A stretch of DNA of 64,000 nucleotides from Leguminivora glycinivorella (lineage: Eukaryota > Arthropoda > Insecta > Lepidoptera > Tortricidae), in contig NC_062998.1 of assembly GCF_023078275.1 (NCBI RefSeq), positions 15,637,916 to 15,701,915 on the forward strand, in the 5' to 3' direction. Numbering within the stretch: the stretch's first letter is position 1; each line of letters starts with the position of its first letter. The notes under the pieces are model-generated. The model saw only the letters and a program-made list of their open reading frames with translations. It did no database searches and had not been told where the DNA came from. The position numbers and the translations under genes are program-made. Shown here piece after piece: positions 1 through 9,251 of the stretch.

Positions 1-1060
1 ATATTTAAGTGTCCGAATAAATTGACTGATACACGGACAGACAGATTGACGTTCATGAGAACACGACAAAGGTTCCATTTTAGTCATCTCCTGGCTACGT
101 AACCCTAAAAATGCATGAGTAACAAATAATTCGTCATCATTATTGTTTAAAAAGTTTGCCATTATGCTACTTGGACAGTGTTATGGAATAAGTGATCAAG
201 CGACAGTTAGTTGAAATCGAGAAAATGAGCTAGAAAGATTTGAAATTTGAATCAGTTGTTGTAAGTTCATTTATGAAGCAAAAAAGTTAATTTTGACATT
301 GAACCTATAAAAGTGTTCATAATTTAAATTGATAAAAAAAATAACACCATACCTATTCAAGTTTCGAAGTTATTAACGTTTTTCCGCTTGATTCTTTATT
401 GAACTAATACTGCGATGACGTTAATTTATTTCGCCGTAGCGTACTATGAGACATATTTTGTCGCTTGATTCTTTAATGCAAATTGTTAGAGGTAAAGTGA
501 ATACTGGAATAAAATAAAATTCCATATATTTGAGTAAATAGTGCTATTGTAAATAAATTAACAACAATGTTTTCCTTCAAAATGATTAGGACTAATCCGT
601 CTAACAATTTGCAATCAACTTTTTTTAATAAATATCAAAAAAATCAGCATATATATGGCAAAATTGGCATTGTAACTAATAATAATTCATTAGTACTAGC
701 CAGGATTACACACATAAGATATTATGATATAACAAAACTTCTTGATACTTAGTTCTCATTAAGCGAAATATCCTGCAATTTCAAATATGTAACAACGAAT
801 TAAACGACACCAATAGGGCGGTTAAATCGATATTGCGTTTATAAATCATCAAAACTTTAAACCAAAACGAATTAATAACATCTTTATGGCGTTTAACTCG
901 ATTTTGCGATTTAGAATATACGCTTATTATATTCTAATGAACACAAGTTAAATCAAAAAGTCAATCAAGTTAAAGTTCTGCCCTAGGGGTGGACAGAGGG
1001 CGCTACGAGTCCTTGTATAGATTACTCATATGAGAGATAATTTCGACCTCGACAGCTGTG
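1..1060. other. AT-rich intergenic sequence, no gene seen
   Basis: No exon with splice sites, no recognisable protein and no clear repeat. The one short open frame (from 567) is AT-rich and low in complexity, with no family resemblance. Confidence 0.5.
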
Positions 1061-1136
1061 ACCTGGGTGGCCGAGCGGATAGAGGCATTTCCCGCGATTG
1101 GAAAGTACGCTGGTTCGATTCCAGCCTCAGGCACCA
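1061..1136 (+). tRNA. tRNA-like sequence with encoded CCA, probable retro-pseudogene or SINE head
   Basis: A cloverleaf can be drawn. The acceptor arm ACCTGGG/CTCAGGC has one mismatch and one G-T pair. The D arm is GCC/GGC, the anticodon stem TTTCC/GGAAA with loop CGCGATT, and the T arm GCTGG/CCAGC with loop TTCGATT. The D-arm box (TGGCCGAGCGG) is of the Leu/Ser type, and the formal anticodon CGA would read Ser. However, the variable loop is only 4 nt, whereas Ser and Leu tRNAs have long variable arms, and position 33 is G instead of U. A CCA follows the discriminator A directly in the DNA (1134-1136); eukaryotic tRNA genes do not normally encode it. A run of six T at 1151 could stop RNA polymerase III. 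I infer a retroposed or SINE-derived tRNA copy rather than a working gene. Confidence 0.5.
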
Positions 1137-2009
1137 GAGGACTTGGTCACTTTTTTCTTTCATATGTGTAATTTATTTCGGTTTTAACGCTTATTATAAT
1201 TTGTAAAAGTAAATTTGGCGTTCAATTCGTTTTTACGTAACGACTTAGTACACAGGGCCATACAAATTTTAACGTGTCGCTTGATTCTACCCCTTAAAAT
1301 AAGGCTGTAAGCATGATTTTTCAACAAAGAAATAATCAATACTATAGATTATCACATTTATATCCGAACTGCATTCATAACTTTTTTTTCGGATTTTGGC
1401 GCTTAGTTCGCTATTCCATAACACCGTCCACTTGTCATGATGCGAATAATTTTATCATAAGATAACACCTACTCATATCAAATCATTAATCATATTTACA
1501 ACTGTACCAAGTACTCTATATGTACAGCATAAAATTATTTAATCCGTAACCAAACATTTAATTTACTTGAACACTTTTATACGCCAATAATACAGTTTTA
1601 TTTCATCGTAGATAATCCGAAATTTTAATATTACTTTTCGAGTAATGGTTCAGATGATGTTTTTAGGGCCGCATGAATATGTGAAACGTTCTTATGGCTC
1701 CACAAATAAGATCGCGTCGGATATTATTTCGGCCTTTGAATAGTAATGTGTTATTGCAGGTTCAATTGTCCTGCGTCCCAGCTAGACAAACCACAAATTT
1801 GACAGCTATTATGACAGCCCTGGTACAAGTATTATTTTATTATTCCTATATAATTACTAAAAAAAGGTTGTTCCGTCCAAACCAATTCGTGGTTGTACTT
1901 ACTGGTTGTGTATTCTTGACTTTTGTATGGGAGAAGTTTTTTTTTCGCTATATCAGGGTACGTCTCATAGTACGTTGATCAGGATGACCTACTTTTCAGT
2001 GTGTAATGT
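1137..2009. other. Intergenic, nothing recognised
   Basis: AT-rich sequence with one 94-codon open frame (1694-1978) that shows no family resemblance, no splice context and unremarkable composition. I see no gene here. Confidence 0.4.
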
Positions 2010-2035
2010 AATACCCATATACTAATTAAATGGGA

Positions 2036-2068
<33 letters not shown>

Positions 2069-2254
2069 TGTTTGTCCGTCTTTCACGGCAAAATGGAGTG
2101 ACTAATTGACGTGATTTTTTAAGTGGAGATATGTAGTTGAAGGGTTGGAGAGTGACATAGACTACTTTTTATCTCTTTCTAACCCTCCATTTCTCTAAAA
2201 GCGGGGGTGGAAGTTAGAATGCAGCGTTCGAAGTCGCGGGCAAAAGCTAGTATA
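2010..2254 (+). repeat. Dispersed lepidopteran repeat, copy 1 (with GT microsatellite)
   Basis: The segment runs from a 'taaatgggaaagtgtg' start, through a (GT)n run at 2038-2067, to an end reading 'gcgggcaaaagctagta'. A second copy lies at 37945-38190 and a fragment at 45036-45075, with the same internal blocks ('gacgtgattttttaagtgga', 'gagagtgac'). Sequences ending in 'gcgggcaaaagctag' are very common in Lepidoptera and may be non-autonomous Helitron-like elements. That class is inference. Confidence 0.6.
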
Positions 2255-2266
2255 ATATACCTCGTA

Positions 2267-2398
2267 GGCTGCTTTTAGTGTCACGCGGACCGACCGCGTG
2301 AAGCGATCCGCACTGGACAGTGAGCGAGTGAGTGAGCACCTGGTTCAGGGAGCGTTTTAGAGTAAAGCGGACGGGTCCGCCTGACAGTAAAACCAGCC
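2267..2398. mobile_element. MITE with 24-bp inverted ends
   Basis: The left end, GGCTGCTTTTAGTGTCACGC, is repeated in inverted form at 2375-2398 with about three mismatches. It lies in the intron, about 17 bp beyond the 5' splice site of the last exon copy of the coiled-coil gene. Confidence 0.6.
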
Positions 2399-2415
2399 AT
2401 AGACCGGATACGTAC

Positions 2416-2559
2416 TCGATGCTTGAGCACCGCCGTGCGCGAGTCCTCCTCCAGCAGATCCTGCGAGGCCTGCTCCACCTGCTTGCGCAGCGCCTCCAGC
2501 TCGGCGCGCTGCGCGCACTCCGCCTCGTGCGTCAGCACCTTGGCTGCCTCTGCCTCGTC
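2416..2559 (-). CDS. Coiled-coil gene, tandem exon copy 4 (most 3')
   Basis: Fourth and most 3' copy of the duplicated exon segment: 144 nt, 48 codons in phase 0, starting DEAEAAKVL and ending AVLKHR. It is preceded on its own strand by 'gtatacag' (acceptor-like) and followed by 'gtacgtat' (donor-like). The downstream intron differs here from the 32-bp spacers between the other copies, so this copy borders the original intron. The heptad-like spacing of A, L and V with many E, R and Q predicts coiled coil. Whether the segment enters the mRNA is unknown: it requires removal of a 32-bp spacer or a skip from an earlier donor. Confidence 0.45.
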
Positions 2560-2591
2560 CTGTATACCTCCCACACCATGTATGTACGTAC

Positions 2592-2735
2592 TCGGTGCTT
2601 GAGCACCGCCGTGCGCGAGTCCTCCTCCAGCAGGTCCTGCGAGGCCTGCTCCACCTGCTTGCGCAGCGCCTCCAGCTCGGCGCGCTGCGCGCACTCCGCC
2701 TCGTGCGTCAGCACCTTGGCCGCCTCTGCCTCGTC
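2592..2735 (-). CDS. Coiled-coil gene, tandem exon copy 3
   Basis: 144 nt, 48 codons, identical or nearly so to the neighbouring copies (DEAEAAKVL...AVLKHR). It is bounded by the 32-bp spacers with GT and AG ends. The same uncertainty about splicing applies as for copy 4. Confidence 0.45.
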
Positions 2736-2767
2736 CTGTATACCTCCCACACCATGTATGTACGTAC

Positions 2768-2911
2768 TCGGTACTTGAGCACCGCCGTGCGCGAGTCCTC
2801 CTCCAGCAGGTCCTGCGAGGCCTGCTCCACCTGCTTGCGCAGCGCCTCCAGCTCGGCGCGCTGCGCGCACTCCGCCTCGTGCGTCAGCACCTTGGCCGCC
2901 TCTGCCTCGTC
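2768..2911 (-). CDS. Coiled-coil gene, tandem exon copy 2
   Basis: 144 nt, 48 codons. It differs from copies 3 and 4 by isolated substitutions, for example His to Tyr near its end (AVLKYR). It is bounded by the 32-bp spacers. Confidence 0.45.
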
Positions 2912-2943
2912 CTGTATACCTCCCACACCATGTATGTACGTAC

Positions 2944-3129
2944 TCGGTGCTTGAGCACCGCCGTGCGCGAGTCCTCCTCCAGCAGGTCCTGCGAGGCCTG
3001 CTCCACCTGCTTGCGCAGCGCCTCCAGCTCGGCGCGCTGCGCGCACTCCGCCTCGTGCGTCAGCACCTTGGCCACCTCCGCCTCGTCCTCCAGCGTGCGC
3101 TGCTTACTGCGCTCGTGCTCCTCTTTCCA
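2944..3129 (-). CDS. Coiled-coil protein exon F (copy 1 of the tandem set)
   Basis: 186 nt, 62 codons, phase 0 at both ends. The acceptor is 'tgtgtgacag' and the donor 'gtacgtac'. The translation starts WKEEHERSKQRTLEDEAEVA and ends SRTAVLKHR; it is rich in E, R, K, Q, A and L with heptad-like spacing, so coiled coil is likely. Only this copy keeps the first 14 codons (WKEEHERSKQRTLE); copies 2-4 begin at an acceptor-like site inside what is exon here. It is the most 3' certain exon of the gene in this window. GC content is far higher than in the flanking introns. Confidence 0.75.
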
Positions 3130-3167
3130 CTGTCACACAACATACAACATAATTATTTCTGTGATAT

Positions 3168-3436
3168 ACCGGATGTTCCTAAAACCAACGCCGTAACGAA
3201 ACGAGGTGATAGGACATCGCATTAGCTAACATAAAGCGGACTTGAACTTGATGAAAATGGTATGAGGTTTTCGAGATATTGGCACCCTTTTACTTTTTTT
3301 TACGTTTTATAAATTAAACACCCAATATCTCGAAAACCATGACATTTGCATTAAGGTCAAATTCGCTTAATGTGATAACTAATGAGATGTCCTATCGCCT
3401 CCTGTCGTTTTGGCGTTGGTTTTAGGGACATCCGGT
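3168..3436. mobile_element. MITE with about 75-bp inverted repeats
   Basis: The ends ACCGGATGTTCCTAAAACCA (left) and the inverted equivalent at 3417-3436 pair closely. The arms stay similar inward through 'ggtgataggacatc' for about 75 bp. It sits just upstream of exon F in the intron. Confidence 0.7.
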
Positions 3437-3699
3437 GGAGTTCAGCTCTATATATAATGTTTGTCTTTGAATGTTGGTATTACTCCATAAATTAGATATA
3501 TTTGTTTCTCATAGACAGATCAACTCTAAGAAAATCTAAACATCGACCACATCGTTGGTCCAAAATGGTAAGATTTGTACGAAACGGAATCGCAAGAACG
3601 TGCCGGTCACGTTTATATTATCCATGCACTTCACATCCTACTCAAAACTAGGTAGAATCGCAATGAAGTGTCGTAAATGTGAAGTTTTAATTCAAGTAA

Positions 3700-3830
3700 A
3701 TTCATTATCCGATCCGTTTTCATTTCAAAGGCAAATAAATGTCAAAGATGGCGCCTATTATATTTAGGATATTGGACTTCCGTCCTACATCCGATATCGA
3801 TTCATATATGTAATGTGAAAACGCACTTAC
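3700..3830. mobile_element. MITE of the ATCCGATATCGGAT family, copy 1
   Basis: Decayed copy of a short element whose ends read like GTTTTCACATTATCCGATCC with inner ATCCGATATCGGAT. It has the central block 'aagatggcgcc'. Better copies lie at 37699-37830 and 47536-47646, and another decayed one at 16228-16346. Confidence 0.6.
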
Positions 3831-4055
3831 CGTCACCTTATTTGGATCCTCAATCAAATAGAAAGAAGAAAGAAAAAGACATTTATTCAGTACAGCACAC
3901 ATACACAGGACAAAATGGTAAGTTTAAAAAAAAGAAACAAATAATAAAAACAAATACACAAAAATATCCTAAGAAAATTATATATGTTATGGACCAAGTG
4001 ATTAATAAGGGCATTATGTATAATGCCCGGGCATTATGAATAATGCCTAGACATA

Positions 4056-4460
4056 TTGGGCAAAGTGATTAATCATTGGCTAGACGCCATTTTTTATCAC
4101 ATTGCCCGGTCATTATGATAATACTACGTGACCATTGGGCAAATTGATAATAAGTTTAACAAGTTTGCCTGAACGCCATTTTTTATCACATTGCCCGGGC
4201 ATTATGATACTGCTACGTGATTGTTGGGCAATGTGATAATAAGTTTAACAAGTTTGCCGGAACGCCATTTTTTATCACATTGCCTGGGCATTATGATACT
4301 GCTACGTGATTTTTGGGCAATTTGATAATAAGTTTAACAAGTTTGCCTGAACGCCATTTTTTATCACATTATGATACTGCTACGAGATTGTTGGGTAATT
4401 TGATAATAAGTTTAACAAGGTTGCCTGAACGCCATTTTTTATCACACTGCCCGGGCATTA
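4056..4460. repeat. Left-arm array of FB1, five about 89-bp units
   Basis: The block 'cgccattttttatcac' recurs at 4084, 4174, 4263, 4352 and 4430. Each unit also carries a half-palindrome 'gcccgggcattatgat' and 'ttgggcaa'. Confidence 0.8.
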
Positions 4461-4599
4461 TGATACTGCAGCTGCCCGTAATAAGTCAAACCCTCTTTTT
4501 CTGCTTCGAGAGTACCAGAACTCGACTAAGCCGACTGACCACCATTTGCAAATGGTACAATTTTATAACCCGCCCCGCCTACCGCGGCACAATGTTTGT

Positions 4600-4840
4600 C
4601 CCACATTCTGCAGAGCTAGTTCATCATCTAAGTTTATTAACAATTGGTTTTTGACACTAAAGTGCTATCTTATCCCTCTCCTAGCAAGAAAGGGACACTT
4701 GGTCATACCTACGAAACAAACTAGGCGTTTCACCATCTTTGCTATTCGTGAAAGTACACTATTATGATAGCGCTTACCGGTAGCTCTGCCTTATGGCTCT
4801 CACCCTCCCCCGACATCATCTATGTCTCACTAAATAAAAT
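4600..4840. other. FB core sequence
   Basis: Single-copy core between the two arm arrays ('cattctgcagagctagttcatc' block to 'catcatctatgtctcacta'). The same core is at 43956-44184 in FB2. It has no open frame of note. Confidence 0.65.
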
Positions 4841-4859
4841 GTCTATTCTTGGGACAAAT

Positions 4860-5175
4860 TCAGTTATTTGGTGTGTTATTATTACTTTACCCAAAAGAGG
4901 ATGGGCATTATGTATAATGCCCGGGCAAAATTCAGCTATCCGGTGAGGTATTATTATTTTGCCCAACAGAGGATGGGCATTATGTATAATGCCCGGGCAA
5001 AATTTAGCTATTCGATATGTTATTATTACTTTGCCCAACAGAGGATGGGCATTATGTATAATGCCCGGGCAAAATTCAGCTATACAATATGTTATTATCA
5101 CTTTGCCCAACATAGGATGGGCATTATGTATAATGCCCGGGCAAAATTCAGCTATTTAATATGTTATTATGTTGT
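4860..5175. repeat. Right-arm array of FB1, 72-bp hairpin units
   Basis: The block 'atgggcattatg' recurs at 4901, 4973, 5045 and 5117, exactly 72 bp apart. Each unit contains a perfect inverted repeat, GGGCATTAT-GT-ATAATGCCC, able to form a 9-bp stem with a 2-nt loop. Confidence 0.85.
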
Positions 5176-6211
5176 TGTAGGAGGTAGGGCATAGCGAATG
5201 ATATTCCGCTTTGTGTGGTAGGGCATAGCACAGCGGATATCGTCTCGCTCGAATCTAGAGCAGAGCCCAACTGGAGAAGTACCTCCGCCTTACAGAAGAC
5301 CGCAGCCAAATAGCACTAGACCCTACTCATAGCGTTGTGTTCCTGCCGGTGAGTAAGGCTGCCAGAGCTCAACGAGGGTGCGGTGTGCTGATGACGGGAG
5401 GACTTACGGAACTAACTTGTTCCGTCTATTGTCCTTTGAGTCGTCGGCAACCCGAACCCTCCTTGGAACTTGTACACTCCTTTTTGCTGTGTACTTAACA
5501 CAGCAAAAGGGAGTGTACAAGTTTCTAATGGGGTGGCAACGCGCATGTGACACTGTTTGAGTTGCAGGCGTCCATAGGTTACGGTGACCGCTTTACATCA
5601 GGCGGACCGTATACTTGTTTGCCACCGACGTAGTATAAAAAAAAAAATATTATCATTTTGCCCAACATAGGATGGGCATTATGTACAATGCCCGGGCAAA
5701 ATTCAGCTATTTAATATGTTATTATGTTGTTGTAGGAGGTAGGGCATAGCGAATGATATTCCGCTTTGTGTGGTAGGGCACAGCACAGCGGATATCGTCT
5801 CGCTCGAATCTAGAGCAGAGCCCAACTGGAGAAGTACCTCCGCCTTACAGAAGACCGCAGCCAAATAGCACTAGACCCTACTCATAGTGTTGTGTTCCTG
5901 CCGGTGAGTAAGGCTGCCAGAGCTCAACGAGGGTGCGGTGTGCTGATGACGGGAGGACTTACGGAACTAACTTGTTCCGTCTATTGTCCTTTGAGTCGTC
6001 GGCAACCCGAACCCTCCTTGGAACTTGTACACTCCTTTTTGCTGTGTACTTAACACAGCAAAAGGGAGTGTACAAGTTTCTAATGGGGTGGCAACGCGCA
6101 TGTGACACTGTTTGAGTTGCAGGCGTCCATAGGTTACGGTGACCGCTTTACATCAGGCGGACCGTATACTTGTTTGCCACCGACGTAGTATAAAAAAAAA
6201 ATATTATCATT
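5102..6211 (+). repeat. 555-bp direct duplication inside FB1, each unit carrying a non-LTR or SINE 3' segment
   Basis: The two units (about 5102-5656 and 5657-6211) are nearly identical; equivalent short frames start at 5378 and 5933. Each contains one 72-bp hairpin unit and a segment from 'gtaggaggtagggcatagcg' to 'cgacgtagtataaaaaaa' (about 5178-5648 and 5733-6200). That segment resembles the 3' end of a lepidopteran non-LTR element or SINE, with an A-rich tail. Related tails are at 14716-14856 and 47228-47318. Confidence 0.75.
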
Positions 6212-6575
6212 TTGCCCAACATAGGATGGGCATTATGTACAATGCCCGGGCAAAATTCAGCTGTCCCATGTGTTATTATTACTTTGCCCAACAGAGGATG
6301 GGCATTATGTATAATGCCCGGTCAATTTAATTATTTGAATAGGTATTATCAAACTGCCCACTCACAATGGGCATTATTCATAATGCCCGGGCATTATGTA
6401 TAATGCCCGATTTATCACTTGGTCCATAGCATATACACATAAACACTTGTGTGTCCAGCAATGTGTGCAGTAGGGAAAAGGCTGACTCAGCATGTTGTTG
6501 CAAAACGCAGGCGAGGCGAAATGAAATAGCATCTAATCTAAAATGTACTAAGTAAAAAAACAAGTGAGTAGGTAC

Positions 6576-6689
6576 CGCTAAATTTCTGTCGAGCTGGGAA
6601 CACTTGCACTGCTGGTCGGCGAGCTGCGCGGTGAGGCGCGCCGCGTTCTCGGCCAGCTGCACCCGCGTGCACGCCCGCGCGCACATCTC
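6576..6689 (-). CDS. Coiled-coil protein exon E
   Basis: 114 nt, 38 codons, phase 0 at both ends. The acceptor is 'gcatgcgcag' and the donor 'gtacctac'. The translation starts EMCARACTRVQLAENAARLT and ends SQLDRNLA. The A/L heptads suggest coiled coil; the Cys residues are unusual for such a segment. It joins in frame to exon D (9030-8908) upstream and exon F (3129-2944) downstream. The intron to exon F carries FB1. Confidence 0.72.
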
Positions 6690-6821
6690 CTGCGCATGCG
6701 CAACACGGTTGCACTATTATGCTTTCAATATAATCCCGGCATTCAAGCTTGCCAAATGCTTTAACCCTTTTCCAGGCCCCGACTACTTATCTAGAAAGTT
6801 ATAGTAATCCAAAACACAACT

Positions 6822-7042
6822 GGGGATCGATTTTTGAATTTCGAACGCACGAATTCGCCGTTCGAAAGTCTGTGGAAAAAGACGTAATGCTATTTTTGAA
6901 AAATAACGGCTAGTAATTTTAAAACTAGTGGTAATGACCACTCGTTTTCGATTCTGTTACTAGAATTTAAATCGCTAGTAGTGGAGATATTATTGAACGA
7001 ATTTCACGAAATCGAATTGCCGAGATTCAAAAATCGGCCCCC
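6822..7042. mobile_element. MITE with GGGG..CGATTTTTGAAT ends
   Basis: The left end GGGGATCGATTTTTGAATTT pairs with the inverted right end 'gagattcaaaaatcggcccc'. Inner arms are also partly complementary. The same end sequence occurs in the nested cluster near 22170. Confidence 0.65.
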
Positions 7043-7252
7043 TGATGTGCAAGATGCAGAAATTTTCCAAAAAAAAAATCAAAGTTCTTGGAAATGTCAT
7101 GCAAGTTTCACAAGAAATAAGGGTTTTAGTTTAAACCAAGGATGGTTTATATAGGATTAACAATCTTCATACTAAGAATCGTACCTAATTTTTTTAGCGC
7201 GCCACCTGTTAAATACTATACTTACCTTATCATACACTCATGATGCCTACAA

Positions 7253-7390
7253 TAGTATTTTATACAATCGTGATATAATACAAAGCTTTTCAGTCGAGTA
7301 CCATGTTTAGGCCACGAAGCTTGCTGAGTGGCCTAATAGTACGGTACGAGAGTGAAAAGCTTAATTATATCACTATTGTATACAATACTT
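7253..7390. mobile_element. MITE with inverted repeats, 'taggccac' loop
   Basis: The left arm ('tacaatcgtgatataatac' to 'gcttttcagtcgagtacc') is repeated inverted at 7340-7390. A structurally similar element with the same central 'taggccac' block is at 32868-33005. Confidence 0.65.
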
Positions 7391-7923
7391 TTTCTATGAG
7401 TCATCATCTTCATCATCAATGGACGGAAATATCATCATTCATGCAAGTTAAAATTAATGTTAATAGAGTCGTTCACCGTTGTATCAACATCGAATTACCT
7501 AGCAACCAATTGTTTGTAATAACCGTCTCTGATTGGCCGATAACGCGACAGATAAAAAAAATGTGTTTCAGATGCAGGAAAATTTGCCAGGTATCGCAAG
7601 TTAGTATAGAAATTGTATGAAGTTCTATTTTTGAAATTATTACAGTTAACTAAAGTCAATTATAATGAGCTTATTATAATTGAGTCGGAACTGCCATAGA
7701 GTAGGTATCCAACACTGAAAAGTTAGCACTTATAGTTTAGTCTGTGGTGTCCTAATTGACAGATTACAGTCGACAAGTAGAAAAAATTTTTTACTGTAAT
7801 CTGCAAGCGTCTGGTAAAAATTGCGGTTGGCAGAAATACTCTGGCAATGCTGATTATCTATCAAATGTAGGAAAATTAGTGTAAAATTGTTTCACTTAAC
7901 CTTTAGGCCGAAAAGGACGGCTT

Positions 7924-8044
7924 GGGGCCCATTTCTCAAAACTGAAAATTACAAGTTACAAGCGGAAGTCTCTTTCCAACTTGTCATATTAACCATTGAC
8001 AACCGCTTGTAAATTGTAACTTGTAGCTTCGAGAAATGGGCCCC
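7924..8044. mobile_element. MITE of the GGGGCCCATTTCTC family, copy 1
   Basis: The ends GGGGCCCATTTCTCAAAACT and its inverted partner enclose arms with 'ttacaagttacaagcgg' and 'ccgcttgtaaattgtaactt'. Copy 2 is at 62765-62880. Confidence 0.75.
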
Positions 8045-8166
8045 TGATGTCATATGCTTTATCACGCGACCGTGCTTTCCCGCCTGGTAATTCATGTAAC
8101 CAGGTTGAACTACATTTTTTTCCTTAAGCTTCCGAAGAATCATGTCACAAGGAAACAAGATTACGT

Positions 8167-8873
8167 GTGAGCGTCAGAATGGCGGGTGTACATCAAGCAA
8201 TCCTGGTGTGGTATACGTCAGGAGTTAGTGCTAGCAATGCCAAACGTCGAGCAAGTCTTTGAACTCCAGAATATTTAAGAAATTAATGACACCCGCCATT
8301 CTGGCGCCAGATTGGCGGGTGCACTTCCAGTTCTAACTAATGGCTGCCTACTCAAGGGTGAAAGTACTGCCTAAGGTTAGTGCTCGCAATGTGCTTCCAC
8401 ATCTATGAAACACAAACTAATTCAGAGAGCCATTGAAGAGTAATATGGGATTGAATAAATATATCTATAAGTATCACTTTTATGTGAAAAGCGCCTGCAT
8501 GTTAATGCTGCATTGCAAGCAATTAACATTGCTATTTTATTTCAGTAGGCGTTATAGATATATTTATTCAATCCCATATTACTCTTCAACGGCTCTCTGA
8601 ATTAGTGTGTGTTTCATACATGTGGAAGCATATTGCGAGCACTAACCTTAGGCAGTACTTTCACCCTTGAGTAGGCAGCCATTAGCTAGAACTGGAAGTG
8701 CACCCGCCAACCTGACGTCAAAATGGCGGGTGTCATTAATTTCTTAAATATCTCTGGAGTTCAAAGAGCACATTGCTCGAATTTTGTCGCACATTTGGCA
8801 CATTGCTAGCACTAACTCTTGACGTATACCATACCAGGATTGCTTGATGTACACCCGCCATTCTGACGCTCAC
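8167..8873. mobile_element. 0.7-kb palindromic MITE with 8-bp target duplication
   Basis: The ends GTGAGCGTCAG and CTGACGCTCAC are flanked by identical 8-bp copies of GATTACGT (8159-8166 and 8874-8881). Two arms of about 310 bp are inverted copies, separated by a loop of about 70 bp near 8480-8550. An 8-bp duplication fits the hAT or P superfamilies (family knowledge); the superfamily is inferred. It lies 34 bp beyond the 5' splice site of exon D. Confidence 0.85.
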
Positions 8874-8907
8874 GATTACGTGTATAAGAATTTTAGATTT
8901 ACCCCAC

Positions 8908-9030
8908 CTGCTCAATCTTCTTCAACACCTCTTGCTCCCTCTCCGCCATCGCGCTCTTCTTCTTCAAAGCGTCCACTAGGGGCAGGCACGCCTGCTTGTA
9001 CTTGTTCCTCTCGTCCAAAACTCGAATCAT
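8908..9030 (-). CDS. Coiled-coil protein exon D
   Basis: 123 nt, 41 codons, phase 0 at both ends. The acceptor is 'tgaaaatacc' plus AG and the donor 'gtggggtaa'. The translation starts MIRVLDERNKYKQACLPLVD and ends EVLKKIEQ; it is highly charged with heptad spacing. The first Met is internal because the upstream exon C joins in phase. The donor is non-optimal at positions +3 to +5 (gtgggg). A palindromic MITE lies 34 bp downstream in the intron. Confidence 0.75.
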
Positions 9031-9251
9031 CTGGTATTTTCATACATCATTTCTTAGTCAAGTTTAATATCTGTGCGACGAGCTTCGCGGTTCTATTTTA
9101 TTATATCACGTCTTTAGCTTAAAAAAAACTCTTGTACATACAAAAAAAAACTTTATTTCTGATCGGGATTAGACAGAGCACTTACGACTGAGCTACGCTC
9201 AGCCGATGCGCGGTCGGCGAAATTATCGACCATATTTTGCGTTTGTTAACG

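Larger units (their letters stand above)
2416..2943 (-). repeat. Tandem array, 3 x 176 bp, of exon plus 32-bp intron-like spacer
   Basis: Equivalent bases recur at 2421, 2597, 2773 and 2949, a spacing of exactly 176 bp, with only a few substitutions between copies. Each unit is 144 bp of exon plus a 32-bp spacer that, on the minus strand, begins gtacgtac and ends gtatacag (2560-2591, 2736-2767, 2912-2943). Because 176 is not a multiple of three, reading through a spacer shifts the frame and reaches a stop within about 20 codons. Removing the spacer keeps the frame open. Confidence 0.85.
3981..6435. mobile_element. Foldback element FB1
   Basis: Terminal inverted repeats (TATGGACCAAGTGAT and onward for about 80 bp) lie at both ends and enclose head palindromes of the GGGCATTATGTATAATGCCC type. 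Inside are a left array of about 89-bp units (4056-4460), a unique core (4600-4835), a right array of 72-bp units (4860-5175 and again near 6215-6320), and a 555-bp duplication (5102-6211). Left and right arrays share the motif TTGGGCAAAKTGATAATA in opposite orientation, so they are diverged halves of one inverted structure. No transposase is seen. A relative lies at 42238-45841. The element sits in an intron of the coiled-coil gene. Confidence 0.75.

Noticed and set aside
2332..3225. Ser/Cys/Arg-rich plus-strand frames across the tandem array
   Set aside because: They are antisense shadows of the GC-rich coiled-coil exons; the plus strand has no splice or start context and the frame texture follows from the minus-strand codons.
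4860..5175. CRISPR-like array (regular hairpin repeats)
   Set aside because: Whole units repeat with no unique spacers, and the context is eukaryotic transposon sequence. The same applies to the 89-bp and 121-bp arrays.
4868..5194. Repetitive 'CYYYFAQQRMGIMYNARAKF' frames here and at 45346-45780
   Set aside because: They arise because the 72-bp unit is a multiple of three, so any open frame repeats. Both strands give such frames, and the sequence is explained as hairpin arrays of the foldback elements.
5378..6115. Two identical 60-codon frames (5378 and 5933)
   Set aside because: They lie within a duplicated non-LTR/SINE 3' segment and stop at arbitrary positions; no protein motif.
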